From a virus, in the IMG/VR virus record IMGVR_UViG_3300037091_000060, positions 36,421 to 100,420 of that record: a stretch of DNA of 64,000 bases; one strand, given 5' to 3'. The notes below the pieces were generated by a model that was not told where the DNA came from, ran no database searches, and saw only the letters and a program-made list of their open reading frames with translations. The translations under genes were made by a program, and so were the position numbers. Of this stretch, positions 7,923 to 13,683 are shown one piece after another; the stretch's first letter is position 1; each line of letters opens with the position of its first letter.

Positions 7923-8290
7923 GCTACGTTGAATTTAATTCTTTACTCGGTAAAACCTTGAAGGCGGTCTATCAGACCGACAACGATGTTATAACTTTTG
8001 CGACAGAAGACGGCGAAGAGTATCAATTGTATTATGAACCAGACTGCTGCGCAAGTTGTGTCGTCGAGGACGTTGTTGGCGATTACAACGACCTAGTCGG
8101 CTCGCCCATCATTCGTGCAGAAGAAAACAGCAGCAACGAAAACCCAGAGGGCGTTCCTGTGTCAGACTATCAGGAAAGTTTCACTTGGACATTTTACCGG
8201 ATTGGCACCGCGAAGGGCACCGTCGTTATCCGCTGGTACGGTAGCTCTAACGGTTACTATTCCGAGTCTGTTAGTTTTAGGAAGGTATGA
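7919..8290 (+). CDS. DUF7448-like protein
   Basis: The 123-residue protein resembles the DUF7448 family of small phage and bacterial proteins: LLGKTLKAVYQTDNDVITF, then YEPDCCASCVVEDVVGD with three cysteines, then WTFYRIGTAKGTVVIRWYG and SNGYYSE at the end. The family has no known function. The start and end overlap neighbours as ATGA. The assignment is from memory of the family pattern. Confidence 0.7.
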   Translation: MSYVEFNSLLGKTLKAVYQTDNDVITFATEDGEEYQLYYEPDCCASCVVEDVVGDYNDLVGSPIIRAEENSSNENPEGVPVSDYQESFTWTFYRIGTAKGTVVIRWYGSSNGYYSESVSFRKV

Positions 8291-8580
8291 TCGTCGCATT
8301 CCAACCCGGGGGCAACATACGTGCCGCGCGCGTGGTGCTAAAGCCGGACGAGACGGTCCCGACGCGGTACAACACGCCGGAGGCTATCGTTTACCGAGAG
8401 GGCGAGAACGGCGGCCCTTGGATTTTAGTGAAGCCGCAGTACACGGTTCTACCAGCGGATTCCCCGCTACTGTCGCAGCCAGTGCTGCCGGACATCACTC
8501 TGCCCGTAGAGCCAGAGGGTAGCGCATTTGACCATACAGACATCATCAGAATGGACGACGACTATGACCCTCCGAAATAA
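8287..8580 (+). CDS. hypothetical protein
   Basis: The 97-residue protein has a beta-rich N-terminus (IVAFQPGGNIRAARVVLKPD) and an acidic, proline-rich tail. ATG 8287 overlaps the previous stop as ATGA, and its last 17 bases overlap the SprT-like gene. No family is recognised. Confidence 0.55.
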   Translation: MIVAFQPGGNIRAARVVLKPDETVPTRYNTPEAIVYREGENGGPWILVKPQYTVLPADSPLLSQPVLPDITLPVEPEGSAFDHTDIIRMDDDYDPPK

Positions 8581-9004
8581 GATACTGTTATCTATTCTAG
8601 CCGGGGTCCTTTGGTTTGCCGGATGCGAGGGGCTGGACCACGTCCATCCCCGCGTCTCCAATAAGTCCGACGGCTGCATCACTGCCGTCTCTCAGGCACA
8701 ACTTCAAAAGTGGTACGCGGACGCGAACAAAGATTACTTCGACGACAAGCTGCCTCATGACACCGAGATTGTCTGGGAGAGTTTGCGATACAAGAAGGCG
8801 ATGGCCGACACCGTGTGCAACGAGCAAGGCTGCAAAATGCGTTTAGACCCGTACGTGAACATCGCCCCGGTCACGGCGCAGTTAAGTGAGTATCACGAAA
8901 TGTGCCACGTCGCGACTCAGGGTGCAGACTTCATGCACGGCCCCGAATTTCAGAAGTGCATCCGGATGCTCTTCGACAAGGGAGCGTTGGACGGATTAAT
9001 TTAG
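8564..9004 (+). CDS. SprT-like zinc metallopeptidase, predicted lipoprotein
   Basis: The 146-residue protein has the SprT-type core: DYFDDKLP, then the zinc motif HEMCH within SEYHEMCHVATQG, followed by HGPEFQKC. Before this stands a lipoprotein signal: positive residues, a hydrophobic stretch and LWFAGC. SprT-like domains are usually cytoplasmic DNA-protein crosslink peptidases, so an exported version is odd. ATG 8564 is chosen since it gives the signal sequence directly; ATG 8528 adds 12 residues inside the previous gene. Confidence 0.75.
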   Translation: MTLRNKILLSILAGVLWFAGCEGLDHVHPRVSNKSDGCITAVSQAQLQKWYADANKDYFDDKLPHDTEIVWESLRYKKAMADTVCNEQGCKMRLDPYVNIAPVTAQLSEYHEMCHVATQGADFMHGPEFQKCIRMLFDKGALDGLI

Positions 9005-9035
9005 GAGAACACGTGAACTCTTACAGGAGAAAATC

Positions 9036-9182
9036 ATGGAACTTATTGAATTAAAAGCATTAATGGCCGCGTCAGTTTTGCCGCACATCCCGAGGAAATC
9101 TGTTGATATTCGACAGACTGAGGTAGAGCAAGCGGTAATTATAGCGCAATGGATTTGGGAAGAAGCCTTAAAGCAAGGATAG
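9036..9182 (+). CDS. small hypothetical protein (48 aa)
   Basis: ATG 9036 follows ACAGGAG with an ideal gap and opens a 48-codon frame to TAG 9180-9182. The product begins MELIELKALMAASV and is mostly helical. No family is known. Confidence 0.55.
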   Translation: MELIELKALMAASVLPHIPRKSVDIRQTEVEQAVIIAQWIWEEALKQG

Positions 9183-9229
9183 ACGAAGGTAGTGTAAGAG
9201 AACAGACCGTTCTAACAACAGGAGGATTT

Positions 9230-9403
9230 ATGCGTGGAGAAAGAAAAGTACCGACAGAGTGGCCCTCGTGGCAACGGATGGAGAGAAACGAAACATGGCT
9301 CGCTGAGACGCATAAACTTCAGCAAGCGAAAGAGAACGCGGTCGCAAAGAAAAAGCATCTGAGCGACATCGAATTTTTGAACCAGAACGAGAGGGGAAAA
9401 TAG
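9230..9403 (+). CDS. small hypothetical protein (57 aa)
   Basis: ATG 9230 has AGGAGG six bases upstream; the longer frame from 9149 overlaps the previous gene and lacks such a site. The product is basic and helical with many lysines and glutamines. The HNH gene starts directly after its stop. Confidence 0.55.
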   Translation: MRGERKVPTEWPSWQRMERNETWLAETHKLQQAKENAVAKKKHLSDIEFLNQNERGK

Positions 9404-9844
9404 ATGTTGTGTGGTGAGAAATCAGTTCGCCACACATTTCCTTGCGGCTGTTCGGGAACATTATCTATTAATCGGAGTAAATTTATCGACGTAAGAAATC
9501 ATCGAGGTGGGAGAAAGTCTGCCCATTGTCGCGTGATGGCAATATTGAGTGCCTCGCAACAAAGAGCCAAAAAGTATAAATATACTCCAGTCAATCGAGA
9601 CACGCTACATTCTCTAGTTAGGAAGTTAATGAGAGTCAAAGAGTGCTGGCGTTGCAGACAACCGCTAGAGTGGGTCTTCGGTCGCGGAAAGACGCCGCAC
9701 CTCCACCACGACCACGAAACCGGAGAGGTTCATGGTTTCACACACCCAAGCTGCAATCCAAAGGCGTTGCTACACGAGATTGATGATTTGAGAAAAGAAC
9801 TCGCTATTTTAAAAATTTCACTTGACAAGACTCTCCAATCATGA
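9404..9844 (+). CDS. HNH endonuclease, recombination endonuclease VII type
   Basis: The 146-residue protein has CWRCRQP, then LHHDHETGEVHGFTHPSCNP, the metal-finger and HHDHETG core of endonuclease VII-like HNH enzymes, which are common freestanding homing nucleases. An extra N-terminal segment with CGC and a helical C-terminal tail flank the core. ATG 9404 follows the prior stop and GAGGGG. Unlike five HNH genes on the other strand, it has no pseudoknot before its start. Confidence 0.82.
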   Translation: MLCGEKSVRHTFPCGCSGTLSINRSKFIDVRNHRGGRKSAHCRVMAILSASQQRAKKYKYTPVNRDTLHSLVRKLMRVKECWRCRQPLEWVFGRGKTPHLHHDHETGEVHGFTHPSCNPKALLHEIDDLRKELAILKISLDKTLQS

Positions 9845-9850
9845 GATGCT
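9822..9850 (+). promoter_or_regulatory. sigma70-like promoter for the integrase gene
   Basis: TTGACA at 9822-9827, a 17-base spacer ending TGA and GATGCT at 9845-9850 repeat the pattern seen at 6624 and 7448. Transcription would start a few bases before the ribosome site GGAG of the integrase gene at 9871. Confidence 0.45.
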
Positions 9851-9870
9851 TTGGATACGGAGAAACGCAT

Positions 9871-10743
9871 ATGACTTTTCGAGAACAGGCTGAGAAATAT
9901 ATGCTTGAGATCGCTAATCGAAAGGGTGCCCCAGCGAGAGCTACCACCCTTCACGTCTATCGCTCCGTTCTCGATGCCCGCGTACTTCCCGCTATCGGCG
10001 GGGCAGATATGGCGGCCATTAACAATAAAACCGTCAAGATGCTCGTCGGTCGTCTCGCAGAGGCCCGATTGAGTCCTGCCACCATATCCTTGACGGTCGC
10101 ACTTGTGAAACAGATCGTCGCGTCCGCCACGGATGACGAGGGTACCTACCTGTACCCGGTGAAATGGAACCCCAAGTTTATAGACGCTCCCCGGGTCGAC
10201 CCAGCCTCCCAGACCACGCCTATTGCCTCGGTTGCTGCCATTACGGCTGCATTACAGACGACATCGGGCGAAGTTGGGGTATTGGTAGCCTTATTGGCTG
10301 GAACGGGCCTACGGGTCGGGGAAGCCCTCGCCTTGAAGGCATCTGACTGGGACCGGGACGCGGGCACCCTCCGAATTCACTCCACGATGGTCAAGGGCCA
10401 AGTCCAGCCGGACCCGAAAACGAAGGCCGGGAACCGGGTGGTCGACCTAGACCCCTCGCTGAATCGATTCCTTAGCGCGCTGCTTCCGACCGAGGGCCGC
10501 CTGTTTTCATCCCCGGAGCGCACCCTGCACTTCCGCCTTGCGAAGCTGGGCATCCACGGGTTCCACAGTTTGCGCAGATTTCGCATCACGTATTTGCAAG
10601 GCACGGCAATCCCGCCTACGCTGGTGAAGTTCTGGGCGGGTCACGCGGCGGGAGACATCACAGAGCGTTACACAAAATTCGGAGCACAAATTCAAGAGAG
10701 GAAGGTCTGGTCGGAGAAGGCCGGATTAGGGTTCTCGTTGTGA
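9871..10743 (+). CDS. int: tyrosine recombinase / phage integrase
   Basis: The 290-residue protein has the SAM-like N-terminal core-binding domain and a catalytic domain with GTGLRVGEAL (first arginine), HSLRRFR (HxxR), WAGH and the nucleophile in ERYTKF. A lysine in TKAGNR fits the beta-hairpin lysine. Such enzymes integrate phage DNA at att sites. ATG 9871 with GGAG eight bases before it is preferred over ATG 9841, which forms an ATGA overlap with the HNH gene but lacks a ribosome site. No attachment site could be identified in the window. Confidence 0.9.
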   Translation: MTFREQAEKYMLEIANRKGAPARATTLHVYRSVLDARVLPAIGGADMAAINNKTVKMLVGRLAEARLSPATISLTVALVKQIVASATDDEGTYLYPVKWNPKFIDAPRVDPASQTTPIASVAAITAALQTTSGEVGVLVALLAGTGLRVGEALALKASDWDRDAGTLRIHSTMVKGQVQPDPKTKAGNRVVDLDPSLNRFLSALLPTEGRLFSSPERTLHFRLAKLGIHGFHSLRRFRITYLQGTAIPPTLVKFWAGHAAGDITERYTKFGAQIQERKVWSEKAGLGFSL

Positions 10744-10823
10744 TGTTCCACATCTACAAATGGATTTTCGTCCTCACTGGGAACCAGTGGGCATGGGACA
10801 AGTTACAGGAGAAACGACGATGA
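10743..10823 (+). CDS. small hypothetical protein (26 aa)
   Basis: ATG 10743 overlaps the integrase TGA as TGATG, and the 26-codon frame ends at TGA 10821-10823 inside the next ATG. It begins MFHIYKWIFVLTG and is hydrophobic. The double overlap supports translation, the size does not allow more. Confidence 0.4.
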   Translation: MFHIYKWIFVLTGNQWAWDKLQEKRR

Positions 10824-11002
10824 CCAATTCACACATTAAGATAATTTTGTTTGGCGTGGTGCTGTTCATTATGTCCACGATACTGACGGTCGATTTAATA
10901 AACCGCCAGTGCCACGGTCAGTGCTTTCAGAAACATGACAAGGGTTGCCAAGCGCGCTGCTTCGACCGGGGTGTGTGCCCGATGTCCGGGGGAGACCAGT
11001 AG
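10820..11002 (+). CDS. small membrane protein with cysteine-rich tail
   Basis: The 60-residue protein begins at ATG 10820 with ACAGGAG before it. Residues 6-25 (IKIILFGVVLFIMSTILTVD) are one membrane helix. The tail has six cysteines (CHGQC, CQARC, C, C), suggesting a disulfide-stabilised or metal-binding segment outside the membrane. The function is unknown. Confidence 0.6.
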   Translation: MTNSHIKIILFGVVLFIMSTILTVDLINRQCHGQCFQKHDKGCQARCFDRGVCPMSGGDQ

Positions 11003-11190
11003 TGCCCGGTAAGGACATCCCGGCAATCGAGTGGAAGACCCTCTTGGACGCCGACCACGTCGCGCATGTCGGCCCCGCACTAGACGGAAGAATGATGTCG
11101 GGGCATAAACTAACTCTGGCCTGCGCTTGCTGCCCGAAGGTAGACCGGACACGCTACGCCTTAATCGTTGTACACAACGTAATTCACTGA
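11002..11190 (+). CDS. small hypothetical protein
   Basis: The 62-residue protein starts at GTG 11002, which overlaps the prior TAG as TAGTG. CACCP in the middle could bind a metal. A start at 10945 would run through the previous gene. No family is recognised. Confidence 0.5.
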   Translation: MPGKDIPAIEWKTLLDADHVAHVGPALDGRMMSGHKLTLACACCPKVDRTRYALIVVHNVIH

Positions 11191-11198
11191 GAGGGAAT

Positions 11199-11429
11199 AT
11201 GAGAGCAGAAGTAAAGAAGATAGGCGAGAAGGAATTCGAAGTTGTGCTGGGGAACCACGTGATCGGGACCGCGAAGTCGGACTGCGACGCGCGCTTCCAC
11301 ATGCACGCTATCAACAGAGAGATTGACGCGCTAACCGAGAGGCATGATTGGAAGGGACAGGCTGACGGGTATCACGGCGGCGAATCTGAAAGTGAAAAGT
11401 TCCAAGACGAGTTAGAACCTCTCCCATGA
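11199..11429 (+). CDS. hypothetical protein
   Basis: ATG 11199 follows GAGAGGG. The 76-residue product is charged, with a short beta start (EVKKIGEKEFEVVLGN) and a helical middle. It ends in an ATGA overlap with the next gene. Confidence 0.55.
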   Translation: MRAEVKKIGEKEFEVVLGNHVIGTAKSDCDARFHMHAINREIDALTERHDWKGQADGYHGGESESEKFQDELEPLP

Positions 11430-11665
11430 AATGTATCACAGTGAAGGGTGAACAGTTCCGGCACCAGTTCTTATACACGGGTGTCGGCGATGAGCGTCGG
11501 TGCCACTTCTGTCAGTTGACCGTGCTGACATCGAGTGATGAAGTGATGGAAGAGACCTACCCCGGGCAGACGTACTTCCATGAACACAACCCGAACATCA
11601 AACGCGCGGAACAGGATTATAAGGCTCAAAATCCTCGGCGTACTGATCTCGGTTCGAAGTCGTAG
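11426..11665 (+). CDS. hypothetical protein with CxxC motif; last gene of the plus-strand operon
   Basis: The 79-residue protein has CHFC in its middle and a basic tail. Its last 68 bases overlap the 3' end of the convergent glycosyltransferase-like gene on the other strand, so no room remains for a separate terminator between the two transcripts. Confidence 0.5.
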   Translation: MKCITVKGEQFRHQFLYTGVGDERRCHFCQLTVLTSSDEVMEETYPGQTYFHEHNPNIKRAEQDYKAQNPRRTDLGSKS

Positions 11666-12374
11666 CCATAATCTCCCTCGCGCGCTGTATCCTCGTTCCT
11701 AAATCCAGCCCGTAATTTTTGTAAATATCCAAACTGTCATAAGCCCGAAAACCGATGTGCGCGCAAACCGGAGCCTTCGGGTACGCGGGCAGCCAGTCGT
11801 TCTGGCGCATCACATTGCGAACGAGACCATCATCAAGTTGGGTGATTTCGTGCCATGCCCCGAACGTACGGTCTAGATATCCACGCATGTCTTGAAAGTA
11901 GGCGTCGCAAATATGGGGAATAAGCCTGTCCAAGAGCGGACGACGCAAGAGGCTACCCGGGTTGGTGTAAAGGTGGCGGAACTTCCAACGGCCATCGTGG
12001 TGATACCGACCGCAACTGGCGACCGCCGTCTGGCTCTCATGCCACTGAAAATAGTACGGGTAGATTAGAACATCCTCCTCGATGAGGTAGACGTTCTCCG
12101 CGCACTTCGCGGCGTTCTTAATCGCGTGCAAGATGTTCCAACTGCCGGAGGGGGCCTTCGCGTGAGGACGGGCACGAAATAAAATAGCCTCCGGAAGGTA
12201 GAGATCGCGAACGATCTTCATCTCACGGAGGCGAGAATCTGATACCGAGTCGGCGTAGATGTGAACCGCTGGCCTACCTGCCGCGCTTGCGAGTTTTTCC
12301 AGTGTAAGCGCGAGCAGTTCCGGACGGTTTGCTGCCGGAATTGCCACCACTTGCGTTGTTAAGTTTTGGCCCAC
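11598..12374 (-). CDS. glycosyltransferase-like protein
   Basis: The 258-residue protein has a GT-A pattern: QVVAIPAANRPELLALTLEK as first strand and helix, SGSWNILHAIKNA, and VYLIEEDVLIYP, where EED takes the place of the DxD metal site. GTG 12374 is chosen because GGAG stands six bases before it. The open frame continues to 12479, but that part overlaps a gene with a better ribosome site and looks out of frame. It is the last gene of the long minus-strand operon and overlaps a plus-strand gene at its 3' end. It may glycosylate a virion or host component. Confidence 0.6.
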   Translation of the reverse strand: MGQNLTTQVVAIPAANRPELLALTLEKLASAAGRPAVHIYADSVSDSRLREMKIVRDLYLPEAILFRARPHAKAPSGSWNILHAIKNAAKCAENVYLIEEDVLIYPYYFQWHESQTAVASCGRYHHDGRWKFRHLYTNPGSLLRRPLLDRLIPHICDAYFQDMRGYLDRTFGAWHEITQLDDGLVRNVMRQNDWLPAYPKAPVCAHIGFRAYDSLDIYKNYGLDLGTRIQRAREIMATTSNRDQYAEDFEPYNPVPRV

Positions 12375-12489
12375 TGTCTTCTCCAAACGCCGCGTCCCAC
12401 TTCTCTTGCGAAACGTTGTTGACCCCCCACGTGGCCTTGATCGCGCCTCGTGCGAGTTTGTCTCCACTTCCGATATCACCTAGTGACAT
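12274..12489 (-). CDS. hypothetical phage protein
   Basis: ATG 12489 follows AAAGGAG by seven bases, the strongest ribosome site nearby. The 71-residue product has a structured N-terminus (LGDIGSGDKLARGAIKATWG) and a basic, glycine- and serine-rich tail. About 100 bases of it overlap the start of the glycosyltransferase-like gene in another frame, which is more than usual here. The function is unknown. Confidence 0.6.
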   Translation of the reverse strand: MSLGDIGSGDKLARGAIKATWGVNNVSQEKWDAAFGEDSGPKLNNASGGNSGSKPSGTARAYTGKTRKRGR

Positions 12490-12491
12490 TG

Positions 12492-12656
12492 TTATTCTCC
12501 TTTATAATCCGGATGCTGCAATTCTTTTGGAATGTCCGCCTCAAGTTCTGCGGGCAGAGGCTTATTGGGGTCCGCTCCCGGCCAATTGGTCCGGACGTAG
12601 TTCTCCCGCGTTACCGGGGTGCCCTTCTTTTTCAAGTAGTCCAGAACGTAATCCAT
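12492..12656 (-). CDS. small hypothetical protein (54 aa)
   Basis: Starts at ATG 12656 after AAAGGAT; an ATG at 12665 is also in frame but too close to the ribosome site. The product begins MDYVLDYLKKKGTPVTREN and ends QHPDYKGE. It lies directly behind a strong promoter and in front of the 12489 gene, whose ribosome site is inside its last codons. The function is unknown. Confidence 0.6.
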   Translation of the reverse strand: MDYVLDYLKKKGTPVTRENYVRTNWPGADPNKPLPAELEADIPKELQHPDYKGE

Positions 12657-12671
12657 AAGTCTCATCCTTTT

Positions 12672-12700
12672 ATCGTAGCATTTTCTACTGGGGTTGTCAA
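12672..12700 (-). promoter_or_regulatory. sigma70-like promoter with extended -10
   Basis: On the minus strand TTGACA (12700-12695) and TACGAT (12677-12672) are 17 bases apart, and TGC stands before the -10. It would drive the three small genes between 12656 and 11598 separately from the tail-fibre genes upstream. Confidence 0.65.
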
Positions 12701-12708
12701 GCCTTATT

Positions 12709-13683
12709 TTAACTGTTCGACGCGTTAATGAGCGCGGGCGTAAAGTTTATGTTGGAGAGGTTCGTGTTGGAGACGACCACGTACGCTCTGCGGAGGTACA
12801 CCCGCACGTTCGCCGGGTCCGTTGCCTCGATGATGTACTCGCCAACAGGAACTGTAAACGAGTAATTTCCGTTCGCGTCGCTGATCGTAAACAAGGTTTG
12901 AGTTTTAGAACTATCGACGCGAGTCGGCGTCATTTGAATCAAAATATTCGAGAAGCTAACGCTCCCGGACACGTTAACAGACCCCGCCGTCAAGCTACAG
13001 ATATCAACTGGCGGCTGGGTTGCGCCAGCGGGACACGGTGTAAGTAGCGACCCGTTCCCTGTATCACCGTTCGACAAAGTATTTCCGTTTCCCGAACTAT
13101 CAAGTGTAAGATTGTCCCCACAAAACTTCCACCACCCTACTAGGTTATTAGAACTTGGCGTACCGCCTAAAGCGACGGACGCTATCTGCGAGTCAGAGAG
13201 CACGGTATTGTAGATGCGTAGGTCGGAGAGTTCACCGTCGTACTGGTTGGTGCCGCCGTCGTTACCGATATATGCAAACCCGGCTGTGTCGTTTTTCGGA
13301 GTCTGCCCCGTTGGTACCGTGGCCTCCGCAGTGTAAGTGATCTCCGCGCCGTTCCGGTAGAGTTTCAAAGGACCGCCGTCCACTATATCGAATGACATAG
13401 TGTAGTGGAACCAAGTACCCAGTGTGAGAAGGTTGGTTAAGGAATCTGATGTCGCGGGACCAGATGGGTTGTACTTTATCTTGACGCCCATTTGTCCGCT
13501 TGAACTAATCCAGCAGACATCTGTGTAGACACTGGCCGGGGCCTTCACGAACATAGCTGGCTGGGAGTTCGGATATGACAAGGGCTTGACCCACATGCAG
13601 ATAGTCCCTTTACCAAGATTCCCGTATGCCGTAGACCCCGGTGCCGTCAGTCCCGATGTGGTGCCGTTCGTTCGTACGCTCAT
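12709..13683 (-). CDS. tail-fibre-like protein: LamG-like lectin domain plus carboxypeptidase-regulatory-like domain
   Basis: Residues 1-195 look like a LamG/concanavalin-type beta sandwich that often binds sugars: GTICMWVKP, the WFHYTMSFD strand, LKLYRNG, DGELSDLRIYNTVLSDSQI and NLVGWWKF. Residues 235-320 hold a CarboxypepD_reg-like Ig fold (SDANGNYSFTVPVGEYIIEA). The same C-terminal fold ends the neighbouring 863-residue protein and forms the whole protein at 49542. It is probably part of the host-recognition apparatus. ATG 13683 follows TAA of the gene before. Confidence 0.72.
   Translation of the reverse strand: MSVRTNGTTSGLTAPGSTAYGNLGKGTICMWVKPLSYPNSQPAMFVKAPASVYTDVCWISSSGQMGVKIKYNPSGPATSDSLTNLLTLGTWFHYTMSFDIVDGGPLKLYRNGAEITYTAEATVPTGQTPKNDTAGFAYIGNDGGTNQYDGELSDLRIYNTVLSDSQIASVALGGTPSSNNLVGWWKFCGDNLTLDSSGNGNTLSNGDTGNGSLLTPCPAGATQPPVDICSLTAGSVNVSGSVSFSNILIQMTPTRVDSSKTQTLFTISDANGNYSFTVPVGEYIIEATDPANVRVYLRRAYVVVSNTNLSNINFTPALINASNS

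Noticed and set aside
9871-10823. Phage attachment site beside the integrase
   Set aside because: No inverted core repeats or tRNA-end match could be recognised near the gene.
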